This document shows positions 1-9,123 of a DNA stretch of 60,498 nucleotides, piece after piece. Both the position numbers and the translations under genes were made by a program. The notes under the pieces are model-generated. The model had not been told where the DNA came from and made no database searches. It was given only the letters and a program-made list of their open reading frames with translations. The first letter of the stretch is position 1. Each line of letters starts with the position of its first letter. Source of the DNA: Pseudomonadota bacterium (GTDB lineage Bacteria; Pseudomonadota; Alphaproteobacteria; Rhizobiales; Xanthobacteraceae); contig JAFEFL010000024.1 of assembly GCA_018240595.1 (NCBI GenBank), forward strand, positions 1 through 60,498. The letters run 5' to 3'.

Positions 1-344
1 CCCCGGGCCCGCGGGCACCGCATCCTGCCCCCACTGTAACGACGCCTCATGACAGCGCCCTCGGCTGGAGCCGGACGCGTGAAGGCTATCCTATGATAGG
101 AATAAGAGTCAAGGACTATTTTCTAAGCGACACCCGTGCTTCCCCGCGGAAGCGGCGACCCAGGCTTTGCGTCACGCTTCGGCAAGGAAGACGGGGCCCC
201 CGCTTTCGCGTGGGCGAACGGAGTTTGGCATCCAGGAGGGTCACGCTGTCCTCGTCCGCGAAGGCGGACGACCCGGCAGCCACGGCCTGCGGTTACCGGA
301 TGCCCCGCGGCCGCGGCGCATCACACTGATCGAAGCAAGGCGCC
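1..344. other. Non-coding left edge downstream of tatC
   Basis: I see no convincing gene here; the open frames are short, overlap each other and have no recognisable product. The stretch holds a short dyad, CCTATGATAGG at 90-100, and GC-rich inverted repeats at about 140-330 (for example GTCCGC/GCGGAC around a GAAG loop near 259-274) that resemble the dispersed palindromic intergenic elements of rhizobial genomes. It lies just downstream of the tatC stop, so transcription termination could occur here, but I see no hairpin followed by a T-run. Confidence 0.5.
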
Positions 345-1169
345 TCAATCCGGCCCGGCGCCGACCTTGGCGGCGGCGTCGGCATCCGCCGCTTCCTTGG
401 CGGCCTGCTCGGCGGCGGCCTTCTTCTCGACCATGCCGACCGAAATGATCGAGCCCTCGTACAGCAGCAGCAGCGGTATCGCGAGCGAGAGCTGGCTGAT
501 GACGTCCGGCGGCGTCAGCACCGCGGCGAGGATGAAGGCGCCGACGATGAAATAGCGCCGCTTCTCCTTGAGCGTCTGCGAGGTGATGATGCCGATGCGG
601 CCGAGCAAGGTCAGGATCACCGGCAACTGGAATGCGGCGCCGAAGGCGAGCACCAGCGTCATCATCAGCGACAGGTATTCGCCGACCTTCGGCATCAGCG
701 CGATCGACGCCTCGGTCGCCGTGCCGGGCTGCTGCATGTGCAGCGAGAAGCGCACCAGCATCGGCAGCACCAGGAAATAGACGACCGTCGCGCCGAGCGC
801 GAAGAAGAACGGCGTCGCGATCAGATACGGCAGGAACGCCTTGCGCTCGTGCTTGTAGAGCCCCGGCGCGACGAACATGTAGATCTGCCCGGCGACCACC
901 GGAAACGACAGGAAGGCGGCGCCGAACATCGCCAGCTTGAGCTGGGTGATGAAATATTCGAGCAGCGCCGTATAGATGAACTTGGAGTTCTCCGGTCCGG
1001 CGACCCAGACGAAGGGCCAGACCAGGACGTTGTAGATGTCCTTGGCGAAGATGAAGCACAGCGCGAAGGTGATGCCGAAGGCGATCAGCGCCTTGATCAG
1101 GCGCGAGCGCAACTCGATCAGATGGTCGAGCAGCGGTGCCTTGCTGGCCTCGATATCGTCGTGGCTCAC
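345..1169 (-). CDS. tatC: Sec-independent protein translocase TatC
   Basis: TatC is the polytopic inner-membrane receptor of the twin-arginine translocase; with TatB it binds RR signal peptides of folded proteins. The 274-residue product has the family layout: a short acidic N-terminus ([20 protein letters not shown], the conserved HLxELR-type start), six hydrophobic segments, and a conserved loop with [12 protein letters not shown]. The C-terminal tail after residue 250 is alanine-rich and cytoplasmic. Its ATG overlaps the tatB stop by 4 bp (ATGA arrangement), which suggests translational coupling. It is the last gene of tatA-tatB-tatC. Confidence 0.97.
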   Translation of the reverse strand: MSHDDIEASKAPLLDHLIELRSRLIKALIAFGITFALCFIFAKDIYNVLVWPFVWVAGPENSKFIYTALLEYFITQLKLAMFGAAFLSFPVVAGQIYMFVAPGLYKHERKAFLPYLIATPFFFALGATVVYFLVLPMLVRFSLHMQQPGTATEASIALMPKVGEYLSLMMTLVLAFGAAFQLPVILTLLGRIGIITSQTLKEKRRYFIVGAFILAAVLTPPDVISQLSLAIPLLLLYEGSIISVGMVEKKAAAEQAAKEAADADAAAKVGAGPD

Positions 1170-1735
1170 GCCGCGCCTCCGGCTTTCTTGTCGGGCGCGG
1201 CGGGCGCATTCGCGGTCTCATCAGGCGCGAAATCCGCCGACGTCGGCGGCGGCACCGGCTCGGGCAGCGGCACGTCAATCTTGGCCAAGTCGACGTGCTG
1301 TTCGGCCGGCGGCGGCAGCGCCTCGCGCTCCGGCGGCGGCGGCAGGGCTTCGGTCGTCTCGACCGGCGTCAGCGGAGCGCCCTGGGGCGCCGTGTCGGTC
1401 GAGAAATCGGCAGCGGTCGAGGTCGGCGAACCGGCCGGCTCCTCGAACGCCTTTTCGATGTCCTTGCGGGTCTCGGCGAGCGGATCGAGGTTGGTCAGTT
1501 CGGAGACATGACCTTTCACCGCGGCGTGCAGCTCCTCGGCCGACTTCTTGAGGTCGGCGATTTCGGCTTCGCGCAGCGCTTCCTGGAACTGGCCCTGGAA
1601 TTCATTGGCCATGCGGCGGAGCTTGGCCACCATCTGGCCGACGCTGCGCAAAACGGTGGGCAGCTCCTTCGGCCCGATCGCGATCAACGCGACGATGCCG
1701 ATGAGGACGATCTCGCCCCAACCGAAATTGAACAT
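1166..1735 (-). CDS. tatB: Sec-independent protein translocase subunit TatB
   Basis: TatB has one N-terminal membrane helix ([20 protein letters not shown]), then the GP hinge and an amphipathic helix, and works with TatC in signal-peptide recognition. The 189-residue protein follows this plan, including the IGPKELP motif after the helix. The rest, from about residue 70, is a long acidic and proline-rich tail, which is common in alphaproteobacterial TatB. A GGAG lies just upstream of the ATG. The gene follows tatA after a 135-bp gap containing a tandem repeat and overlaps tatC by 4 bp. Confidence 0.95.
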   Translation of the reverse strand: MFNFGWGEIVLIGIVALIAIGPKELPTVLRSVGQMVAKLRRMANEFQGQFQEALREAEIADLKKSAEELHAAVKGHVSELTNLDPLAETRKDIEKAFEEPAGSPTSTAADFSTDTAPQGAPLTPVETTEALPPPPEREALPPPAEQHVDLAKIDVPLPEPVPPPTSADFAPDETANAPAAPDKKAGGAA

Positions 1736-1756
1736 TGCTCCGATCCCGAATTCGAC

Positions 1757-1801
1757 CTGACCAAGCCGGATCTCACCAAGCCGGCCCTCACCAAGCCGGA
1801 C
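1757..1801. repeat. 15-bp tandem repeat, three copies, between tatA and tatB
   Basis: Three adjacent 15-bp units with consensus CTCACCAAGCCGGMY (1757-1771, 1772-1786, 1787-1801) sit in the 135-bp gap between tatA and tatB, followed by the start of a fourth unit. Units 2 and 3 differ at one position, and unit 1 differs from them at a few. It would be transcribed within the tatABC message. Confidence 0.85.
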
Positions 1802-1870
1802 CTGGCGGCCACGTCCTCACGACGCGACCCAGGCCACGACCAAGGCCAAAACCGCGCCCGCGCGGTCCGC

Positions 1871-2110
1871 TTAGGAGTGTGCGCCTTCGGCGCGCCGCTC
1901 GGCTTCGGTCTTCTGGGCGCTGCCTTCGATCGACTTGACCGGCTCGGACTTGGTCTCGGCGGTCTTGTCGTCTTCGGCCATGCCCTTCTTGAAGGCCTTG
2001 ATGCCCTGGGCGAAGTCGCCCATCAGGCCGGAAATCTTGCCCCGGCCGCCGAACATCAGCATCACCACGACGATGACGATCAGCCAGTGCCAGACACTAA
2101 AGGAACCCAT
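1871..2110 (-). CDS. tatA: Sec-independent protein translocase subunit TatA
   Basis: TatA forms the pore-like oligomer of the Tat pathway. From the ATG at 2110 the product is 79 residues: an N-terminal hydrophobic helix ([16 protein letters not shown]), the [12 protein letters not shown] hinge that corresponds to the FGxxKLPxLGxxLG block, an amphipathic helix and a charged tail. I chose this start over the longer frame beginning at 2146 because a GGAGG lies at the right distance upstream and the family begins with MGSFSxWHW. First gene of tatABC. Confidence 0.95.
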   Translation of the reverse strand: MGSFSVWHWLIVIVVVMLMFGGRGKISGLMGDFAQGIKAFKKGMAEDDKTAETKSEPVKSIEGSAQKTEAERRAEGAHS

Positions 2111-2273
2111 TACCCTATCCTCCGCGGCGACAGGCTTTGGCCCCAACCAGGTTCCCCCGAGCCTCGTCCCGCCTGATGTTTGGTTCAGAAACTAGGCCGC
2201 GGTGGCGGCAAAAACAAGGAGTTAACCGGGCTTGGTTAAGGGCGAAATGGCGCGGCTGTGGCGGTTAATCGCC

Positions 2274-2374
2274 GTCATTCCGGGGCGCCGCGAAGCGGCG
2301 AGCCCGGAATCCATAACCCCGGTTTGTGAATATGGATTCCGGGCCCGGCCCGAAGCGGGCCGTCCCGGAATGAC
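2274..2374. repeat. Nested palindromic intergenic repeat between scpB and tatA
   Basis: A roughly 100-bp nested inverted repeat: outer arms GTCATTCCGGG and CCCGGAATGAC, and an inner pair CCCGGAATCCATA / TATGGATTCCGGG around a 15-nt loop. This architecture matches the dispersed palindromic elements common in Bradyrhizobium/Rhodopseudomonas-type genomes. It may also act as a terminator or processing site after scpB (minus strand). Confidence 0.8.
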
Positions 2375-2379
2375 AACTA

Positions 2380-3177
2380 CTACTTCTCGCCCTCGCCGCC
2401 CGACGGCTCGGGCTCAGCGGAGGCTTCCGGCGCCGGGGCAAGGCCGAGATCGAGATCGCCCGGCTCGAGCGGGTCCTCGTCGTCGCGCAAGGTCGTGTCG
2501 TCCGACGGCATCGGCACGGAGAATCCCGGCGGCATGTTGCCCTCGAGCAGGCCCGAGCCCTTCAGCTCGTCGAGACCCGGCAGGTCGGTGACCTCCTCCA
2601 GGCCGAAATGCGACAGGAAGGCCTCGTTGGTGCCGTAGGTGATCGGACGGCCCGGCACCTTGCGGCGGCCGCGCGGGCGGATCCAGCCGGTCTTGAGCAG
2701 CACGTCGAGCGTGCCGGCGGCGGTGGCGACGCCGCGGATTTCCTCGATCTCGGCGCGCGTCACCGGCTGGTGATAGGCGATGATGGCGAGCGTCTCGATG
2801 GCCGCGCGCGACAACTTGCGCTGCTCGACGGTTTCCTTGGTGAGGAGCCACGACAGATCGGACGCGGTGCGGAAGGTCCACTTCTTGCCGACGCGCACCA
2901 GGTTGACGCCGCGCGTTGCATACTCGGCCTGCAGCGCGGCGAGCGCCGCCTTGACGTCGACGCCGTCCGGCAGCGCGCGCACGAGCGTCGGCTCGTCGAG
3001 CGGCTCGGAGGCGGCAAACAGCAACGCCTCGAGCAGGCGCAATTCCTCCGGACGCGACACCGGCTCCATCGAGTCGCCCTCGGCGACTTCGATGATCACG
3101 GTTTCGTCGATCTCGACGGAAGCGGGTGCCGGCTCGTCGTTCGAAACCACCACGAGCTTTTTGGCCGCTGAGGGCAT
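2380..3177 (-). CDS. scpB: Segregation and condensation protein B
   Basis: ScpB dimerises through winged-helix domains and binds ScpA and SMC in the bacterial condensin complex. The 265-residue product carries the ScpB core: [16 protein letters not shown], then tandem winged helices with [24 protein letters not shown], and [20 protein letters not shown]. The tail is acidic and proline-rich. An ATG at 3225 would put the first 35 bases inside scpA; I prefer 3177 because GGAG lies about 10 nt upstream and the gene then starts 13 bp after the scpA stop. Confidence 0.93.
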   Translation of the reverse strand: [265 protein letters not shown]

Positions 3178-3190
3178 GGTCTCCGTCTCC

Positions 3191-4024
3191 TTATGCGTTT
3201 TCTTGTGCGTCATGCGACGATGCAATGCCGTTCGCGCTGACCCGCTTGCGCATGTAGATCGGCGCGAAAGTATTCTTCTGATGGATTTCCGCCTGGCCCT
3301 CGCGCACCAGTTCGAGCGCCGAGGCGAACGACGAGGCGAACACGGTGGCGGCGAGCGCCGGCTCGACCACGTACTGGATGAGGAAGCTGTCGATACGCGA
3401 CCAGTCGGTCGACTGCCCGATCAGCCGCTCCAAAGTCTGGCGCGCGTCGGCCAGCGACCAGACGGTGCGCTTCTTGAACTGCACGCGCGACAACGACGTG
3501 CGCTGGCGCTGCGTCGCATAGGCCGACAGAAGGTCGTAGAGCGTCGCCGTCCATTCCGGCTTCTTGATCTCGGCGATCGGCTCCGGCAAGCCGCGCTCGA
3601 AGACGTCGCGGCCGAGCTGCGGGCGCTCCATCATCTTCGTCGCAAATTCGCGGATCGCTTCGAGGCGGCGCAGGCGGTTGGCGAGCGCCATCGCCATGTC
3701 CTCGGCGGACGGCCCCTCGCCCGGCGCCGCTTCCGGCAGCAAGAGGCGCGACTTGAGGTAAGCGAGCCAGGCCGCCATCACCAGATAATCGGCGGCGAGT
3801 TCGAGCCGCACTTTGCGCGCCTGCTCGATGAACATCAGATACTGATCGGCCAGCGCCAGGATCGAGATCTTGTGCAGGTCGACCTTCTGCTGGCGCGCCA
3901 GCGTCAGCAACAGATCGAGCGGCCCTTCGAAGCCCTCGACGTCGACGATCATCGCCTGCTCGGTCGAGCCGATGTCGTCGGTCAGCGCCGTCGCCAGATT
4001 GCTGTCGAATTCCTCAGGCGTCAT
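3191..4024 (-). CDS. scpA: Segregation and condensation protein A (kleisin)
   Basis: ScpA is the kleisin that bridges the SMC heads. The 277-residue product has the hallmark N-terminus FEGPLDLLLTLARQQKVDLHKISI followed by LADQYLMFIEQAR, and a C-terminal winged-helix region. The open frame extends upstream into nagZ, but family alignment and spacing favour the ATG at 4024, 34 bp after the nagZ stop. It is part of the run nagZ-scpA-scpB, a common alphaproteobacterial order. Confidence 0.94.
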   Translation of the reverse strand: MTPEEFDSNLATALTDDIGSTEQAMIVDVEGFEGPLDLLLTLARQQKVDLHKISILALADQYLMFIEQARKVRLELAADYLVMAAWLAYLKSRLLLPEAAPGEGPSAEDMAMALANRLRRLEAIREFATKMMERPQLGRDVFERGLPEPIAEIKKPEWTATLYDLLSAYATQRQRTSLSRVQFKKRTVWSLADARQTLERLIGQSTDWSRIDSFLIQYVVEPALAATVFASSFASALELVREGQAEIHQKNTFAPIYMRKRVSANGIASSHDAQENA

Positions 4025-4058
4025 CAGCCTGTCATCCTTCACGCGTTCGATAGAAGCG

Positions 4059-5063
4059 TTACGCCACCATCGCGTTGAAAATCCCGCGAGCTTCCGCGAC
4101 GTCGAACTCTTCGCGTTGCGACCGCATCGCGAGCGCGGCAGATGCACGCTCGGCGGCCACACCGGAAAGTTCGGGCGCGACACCGGCGACCTCGCGCATT
4201 TCATTCAGATCGCCGTTGCAATGAAGCACGACATCGCATCCGGCGGCGAGCGCTTGCGTGCTGCGCTCGGCAATTGTCCCCGACAAAGCGCCCATCGAGA
4301 CGTCGTCGCTCATCAGCAGCCCGGCGAATCCGATCGATCCGCGAATCACTTCGCGCACCATTGTGACGGAAGTGGTGGCCGGAGCGAGACGATCGATGGC
4401 GCTGAACACAACATGCGCGGTCATGCCGAGCGGCAGCGCCTTGAGCGGCCGGAATGCGGCGAAGTCGGTTTGTTCCAGCGTGGCGCGGTCGGTATCGACC
4501 ACCGGGAGTTCCTTGTGGCTGTCGGCATGGGCGCGGCCGTGGCCGGGCAAATGCTTGAGCACCGGCAGGACGCCGCCGGCCAGAAGCCCGTCCGCCACCG
4601 CGCCGGCAATGGCGGCGACCTTGGCGGGCGTCGTGCCGTAGGCGCGGTCGCCGATCACCGGATCGCCGCCGGGGATCGGGACATCGGCCAAAGGCAGGCA
4701 ATCGACGTCGATGCCGAGCGCGGTCAGATCCGCGGCGATCAGGTGAGCGCCGAGCCGCGCCGCCGCCAGCCCGGAAGCCGGGTCGCGGTCATAGAGCGCG
4801 CCATAAACGGCGCCCGGCGGATAGGCCGGCCAGTGCGGCGGGCCGAGGCGCTGCACCCGGCCGCCTTCCTGATCCACCAGCACGGGCGCCTCCCAGCCGA
4901 CCATATCGCGGAAATCTCGCACGAGATCAGCCACTTGCTGCGGCGTGCTGATGTTCCTCTTGAAGATGATGAGGCCCCACGGCGCCGCTTCGCGCAGAAA
5001 GGCGCGCTCCAAGGGCAAAATCGTCAGTCCCGACAGTCCGGTGATGAAAGCGCGCGAGCCCAT
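4059..5063 (-). CDS. nagZ: Beta-N-acetylhexosaminidase NagZ (GH3)
   Basis: NagZ removes GlcNAc from anhydro-muropeptides in the cytoplasm during peptidoglycan recycling. The 334-residue single-domain GH3 protein has VDQEGGRVQRL, KHLPGHGRAHADSHKELP (the catalytic His-containing loop) and LLMSDDVSMGA with the nucleophile Asp. The length is normal for the family. It lies between the SPOR-protein gene and scpA on the same strand. NagZ products induce AmpC in some bacteria; the beta-lactamase in this window is class A, so a link is only speculative. Confidence 0.95.
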   Translation of the reverse strand: MGSRAFITGLSGLTILPLERAFLREAAPWGLIIFKRNISTPQQVADLVRDFRDMVGWEAPVLVDQEGGRVQRLGPPHWPAYPPGAVYGALYDRDPASGLAAARLGAHLIAADLTALGIDVDCLPLADVPIPGGDPVIGDRAYGTTPAKVAAIAGAVADGLLAGGVLPVLKHLPGHGRAHADSHKELPVVDTDRATLEQTDFAAFRPLKALPLGMTAHVVFSAIDRLAPATTSVTMVREVIRGSIGFAGLLMSDDVSMGALSGTIAERSTQALAAGCDVVLHCNGDLNEMREVAGVAPELSGVAAERASAALAMRSQREEFDVAEARGIFNAMVA

Positions 5064-5144
5064 GGGCGCGGCTTAACCCGGGGCCTGGGCATGGGCAAGC
5101 AAGCCCGGCAGCTAGCCTGTTGATGGCTCAGGCCGCCTTTGGAC

Positions 5145-6596
5145 CTAGTTGCGCTGGATGATGCAGGACCCGCCCGCAGCTTTCAGGCTGGAGCACAGCT
5201 CGCCCGCCTCGCTGTTGGAGCCGACGACGACCATGGCGCGGTAGTAGATGCCTTTTGCGCCGAGATCAGCGCGCCGGATCACCGGCTGGCGGCCGCCAAG
5301 TTGGTCCGGGAACTTGCCCTGCAGCGCGCGGAACGCCGCCTGGGCCTCGGCCTCGCTGCGCTGGGCGGAAACCTGGACGGCATAGCCGCCGGCCGTGCTC
5401 GCGGGCGCCGGCGGCGCCGCCGGCGTCGTCGAGGCGACGCGCTCCTGGCGCGCCGGAGCCGGCGCGGCGTTCGGATTGAGCGACAGCGGCGCATTGGTCG
5501 CCTGCCGCGGGGCTGGCGCTGGCGCCGGGGCGGGAGCCGGCGCCGCAGGGGCCGGCGCCGGCCGCATGGCCTGCGACGGTGCCGGACGCGGCGGTTCCGC
5601 GGTCGTGGCGATCGGACGCGGCGTGACGGTCACCGGACGCGGCGTCGGCTCGGCGGCGCTGACGGCGGCCGGTGTCGGCGCGACGTCGGCAGCCGCGTTG
5701 TCAGCGCCCTGGTCGGGGCGGATGGCGATGGTCCTGATCTTCTTCGGGTCGCCGACCACTCCGCTGCCCATGGCCGGCGGATTGGCATTGGCCGGCGTGT
5801 TGGCAGCGGTGGTCACCGGGACCGGCTGCTCCTCGCGCGACAACAGCTTTTCGATCTGGCCGTTGCCGCTATTGCCGACGCGGTCGGTGATGGTCTTGCC
5901 GGCGTCCTGGTTCGGCGTCGCCGGCACGATCTTGCTCGGCGCATTGTCGGCCTTGATGACCGGCGGATTGGTCGGCGCCGAGGACGGACCGAAGACGGCC
6001 CGGTAGCCGAGCGCGGCGGCGGTGCCGAGCACCGCCAGCGCGAAGATGCCGGCGATCGCGGTCACGCCGAGGCGGCGCCGGCTCGGCGCGACGTCATCGT
6101 AGTATTCGTCCGAGGCGGCGGGGCCGAACTGCTGATGGACGTCGTGCAGCGGCTCCTGCGACGGCGGGAACGCATCTTCGTAGCCCGGCACGGTGCCGTG
6201 CTGTTGCTGATAGTCGGCCTGGTCGTAGCCCTGCGAGCGATAGCCCGGGGCATGAGCATCGACCGGATAGAATTCGGTGGTGTCGGTCGACAGCGGCGCG
6301 CTGCCGAAGGCCTGGCGGCCGAATCCGGGCGCGCCGTAAGGCTGTTCCTGATAGGCGCTCTGGTTCGGCAAGGTCGGCTTTTCGGTCGGCTGCGCCGCGG
6401 CCTCGCCCGGCCAACTCTGCTCCACCGGAGCGGCGGCGTTACGATTGCCGTTGTTGCGACCGTATTCGCCAAACGGATCGTTCTGGCCGATCAGACGCGC
6501 GAGCTCGGCAAGCGGATCGTTACCCGTGCCACCGCCCTGCCCGCGCGGCGAAGCGTCGCCGACGCGATAAGCCTGCTGATTGTGGTCGTCCGCCAT
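5145..6596 (-). CDS. SPOR-domain membrane protein
   Basis: SPOR domains bind denuded glycan strands at the division septum. The 483-residue protein has a cytoplasmic N-terminus of about 165 residues rich in Gln, Tyr, Pro and Gly, beginning with an ELARLIGQNDPF-type motif often seen in alphaproteobacterial members. One membrane helix follows (LGVTAIAGIFALAVLGTAAA), then a long Pro/Ala-rich periplasmic linker with PAPAPAP runs, and a C-terminal SPOR domain (YAVQVSAQRSEAEAQAAFRAL to the end). It lies between argS and nagZ on the same strand. The domain architecture suggests a septal peptidoglycan-binding role; the specific partner cannot be read from the sequence. Confidence 0.88.
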   Translation of the reverse strand: MADDHNQQAYRVGDASPRGQGGGTGNDPLAELARLIGQNDPFGEYGRNNGNRNAAAPVEQSWPGEAAAQPTEKPTLPNQSAYQEQPYGAPGFGRQAFGSAPLSTDTTEFYPVDAHAPGYRSQGYDQADYQQQHGTVPGYEDAFPPSQEPLHDVHQQFGPAASDEYYDDVAPSRRRLGVTAIAGIFALAVLGTAAALGYRAVFGPSSAPTNPPVIKADNAPSKIVPATPNQDAGKTITDRVGNSGNGQIEKLLSREEQPVPVTTAANTPANANPPAMGSGVVGDPKKIRTIAIRPDQGADNAAADVAPTPAAVSAAEPTPRPVTVTPRPIATTAEPPRPAPSQAMRPAPAPAAPAPAPAPAPAPRQATNAPLSLNPNAAPAPARQERVASTTPAAPPAPASTAGGYAVQVSAQRSEAEAQAAFRALQGKFPDQLGGRQPVIRRADLGAKGIYYRAMVVVGSNSEAGELCSSLKAAGGSCIIQRN

Positions 6597-6694
6597 AGCG
6601 TCCCCGGTACTAATCTACAAAGCGCGCACCGTCCCCACTGCGATCGCCCTGTCCCTCAGGGTTCGCGTCATGCGCGTTTCCGGTAGCTTCCAAA

Positions 6695-8998
6695 CTACCG
6701 CATTTCGTCAGGTGCTTCGACCCCCAGAAGATCCAGGCCTGAAGCCAGCACGGTCACGATGCCCTGCACCAGGGCGAGCCGCGCCAGGGTCGTTTGTGGA
6801 TCATCCTGGATAATGAACCGTAAATGCGGCGATTCCTTGCCTCCGCGGGTCCATTGCGCATGGAATTCGCTCGCCAATTCATAGAGATAGAAGGCGATCC
6901 GGTGCGGCTCATGGGCCTGGGCGGCGGCCTCGATCATGCGCGGGAACAGCGCCAGTTTCTTGATGATCGACAGTTCGCCGGCATCGCTGAGCCGCGTCAG
7001 ATCGGCCGATTTGAGCGCCGCGGCGCCGGTCGCCAGTTGCGGCATGTCAGCGGCCACCGTGCGGAAAATCGAACGGCCGCGGGCGTGGCCGTACTGCACG
7101 TAGAACACCGGGTTCTCGCGGCTCTGCTCGATGACCTTGGCGAGATCGAAGTCGAGCACGGCGTCGTTCTTGCGATACAGCATGTCGAAACGCACGGCGT
7201 CCTTGCCGACTTCGTCGACCACCTCGCGCAACGTGATGTAATCGCCGGCGCGCTTCGACATCTTCACCGGCTCGCCGTTGCGCAGCAGACGCACGAGCTG
7301 CACCAGCTTGACGTCGAGCACCGCCTTGCCGCCGCTCACCGCCTTGACCGCAGCCTGCATGCGCTTGACGTAGCCGCCATGGTCGGCGCCCCAGACGTCG
7401 ATCATTTCGGCGAAGCCGCGATCGAACTTCGATTTGTGATAGGCGATGTCGGTGGCGAAATAGGTGTAGCTGCCGTCCGACTTGAGCAGCGGACGGTCGA
7501 CGTCGTCGCCGAATCCGGTCGAGCGGAAAAGCGTCTGCTCGCGGTCTTCCCAATCCTCGAGATTGCCGCTCTTCGGCGGCGGCAGCCGGCCCTCATAGAC
7601 GTGGCCCTGCGCGCGCAGCGTATCGATGGTCTCGGCGACGACATCGTCGGCGCGCGCCAGCGGCAGATCGGTGGCGAACGGATCCTGCTCCTCGCCCTCG
7701 ATCAGCGAACGCTCGGAAAAGAACACGTCCGGCACGATGCGCAGGCGCGCCAGATCATTGCGGATTTCGGCCATCATCATGTCGGTGGCCCTGCGGCGCA
7801 CGATCGGCAGCCACTCGGCCTCCGGCATATTCTTGAGCTTGTCGCCGTAATCGGCGGCGAGCTCGGCGCCGCATTCCTTCAGATAATCGCCAGGATACAG
7901 GCCTTCGGGAATCTCGCCGATGGCCTCGCCCAGCGCCTCGCGGTAGCGCAGGAACGCCGAGCGCGCGAGCACGTCGACCTGGGCGCCGGCATCGTTGATG
8001 TAATATTCGCGCGTGACGTCGTAGCCCGCGGCGACCAGCAGGCTCGCCAGCGCATCGCCGAACACCGCGCCGCGGCCGTGGCCGACATGCAGCGGACCGG
8101 TCGGATTGGCGGAGACGTATTCGACATTGACCTTGTGGCCGGCGCCGATCGCGCTCTTGCCGTAGGTCTTGCCCTGCTCGAGCACGGCGCGCAGCGCCTC
8201 CGGCCAGACCTCGGCCTTGAGCGTCAGGTTGATGAAGCCCGGACCGGCGATATCGACCTTCTCGATCTGCTGGTCGGCACGCAGTTTCTCGGCAATGGCG
8301 GTGGCGAGCTCACGCGGGTTCTTGCCCGCTTCCTTGGCCAGCACCATGGCGGCGTTGGTTGCCATGTCGCCGTGCGAGGCGTCGCGCGGCGGCTCGACGA
8401 CGATGCGCGAAAGATCGCTGCCCTCGGGCAGCACCGACGCGGCAGCGTCGCGAACCTTGGTCAGCATCTCGGCGAACAAATGCGGCTGCGGCGCCGGTGC
8501 TGGGGTCACCGCCTCGATCACGGCCGCCGCGGCGGCGCGCACGGTCTCGACCACGCTGGCCAGAAGCGATGGCGACTCCGGTGCCGCGCCGCGCTTGGCA
8601 ACAGGCTTGGCAACAGGCTTGGTCGCAGGCTTGGCAACAGGCTTGGTCGCCGGCTTCTTCGGCGGCTTGGCGACGGGGGCGACTGCAGTCTTCGCCGTCA
8701 CAACGGCCGGGGCCTTCTTGGCCACTGCGGTGGGCTTTGCCGCCCGGGTCTTGCGCGCCACCTTCGCGGTTTTCGAGGCGCCGCGGCGCGACGCCTTCTT
8801 CGGCGCCGCCTTGGCTTTTTTCGTTACCTTCTTCGTTACCTTCCTGACGGCTTTTGCCGCCGGGGCCTTCTTTTTGGCGGCCCGCGCCTTCCCTTCGGCG
8901 CGCGTCCGGCTACGCTTCAGACCGGCCTTTTTGGCCTTGGTCCTGGCCTTGGTTTTGGCCGTGCGTTTCGCCGATCGTTTCTTCGCTTTTGCCATCAT
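6695..8998 (-). CDS. argS: Arginyl-tRNA synthetase with histone-H1-like N-terminal extension
   Basis: ArgRS (class I) charges tRNA-Arg. Residues from about 172 to 767 form a normal-length enzyme: the Arg-tRNA N-terminal domain ([20 protein letters not shown]), the HIGH-box HVGHGRG at about 304-310, the KMSK-like [10 protein letters not shown] region, and a C-terminal DALR anticodon-binding domain. Residues 1-170 are an unusual extension made mostly of Lys, Ala, Arg, Thr and Pro, with KPVAK/KPATK repeats encoded by 12-bp-like tandem DNA repeats at about 8595-8660. The frame is open throughout. No strong Shine-Dalgarno is visible before the ATG pair at 8993-8998, so a downstream GTG start near the catalytic part cannot be excluded. 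Confidence 0.92.
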   Translation of the reverse strand: MMAKAKKRSAKRTAKTKARTKAKKAGLKRSRTRAEGKARAAKKKAPAAKAVRKVTKKVTKKAKAAPKKASRRGASKTAKVARKTRAAKPTAVAKKAPAVVTAKTAVAPVAKPPKKPATKPVAKPATKPVAKPVAKRGAAPESPSLLASVVETVRAAAAAVIEAVTPAPAPQPHLFAEMLTKVRDAAASVLPEGSDLSRIVVEPPRDASHGDMATNAAMVLAKEAGKNPRELATAIAEKLRADQQIEKVDIAGPGFINLTLKAEVWPEALRAVLEQGKTYGKSAIGAGHKVNVEYVSANPTGPLHVGHGRGAVFGDALASLLVAAGYDVTREYYINDAGAQVDVLARSAFLRYREALGEAIGEIPEGLYPGDYLKECGAELAADYGDKLKNMPEAEWLPIVRRRATDMMMAEIRNDLARLRIVPDVFFSERSLIEGEEQDPFATDLPLARADDVVAETIDTLRAQGHVYEGRLPPPKSGNLEDWEDREQTLFRSTGFGDDVDRPLLKSDGSYTYFATDIAYHKSKFDRGFAEMIDVWGADHGGYVKRMQAAVKAVSGGKAVLDVKLVQLVRLLRNGEPVKMSKRAGDYITLREVVDEVGKDAVRFDMLYRKNDAVLDFDLAKVIEQSRENPVFYVQYGHARGRSIFRTVAADMPQLATGAAALKSADLTRLSDAGELSIIKKLALFPRMIEAAAQAHEPHRIAFYLYELASEFHAQWTRGGKESPHLRFIIQDDPQTTLARLALVQGIVTVLASGLDLLGVEAPDEMR

Positions 8999-9123
8999 GA
9001 GTGCCGGGGGTCAGGGTTTTCGGAAAGCGAGTCTGAGCCGAGCGTGGTATATGCCGCGTGATCGCCACGATTGAAAGGCTTTATCGCCGCCCCGCGGCCG
9101 CTACCAGCATTGGAATGCCCTTC

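Noticed and set aside
1..344. serS fragment expected after tatC
   Set aside because: In several relatives serS follows tatC, but no seryl-tRNA synthetase sequence is readable in this stretch; it may begin beyond the window.
6824..9061. 745-codon plus-strand frame opposite argS
   Set aside because: Arg/His/Gly-rich shadow of the argS coding strand with no recognisable domain.
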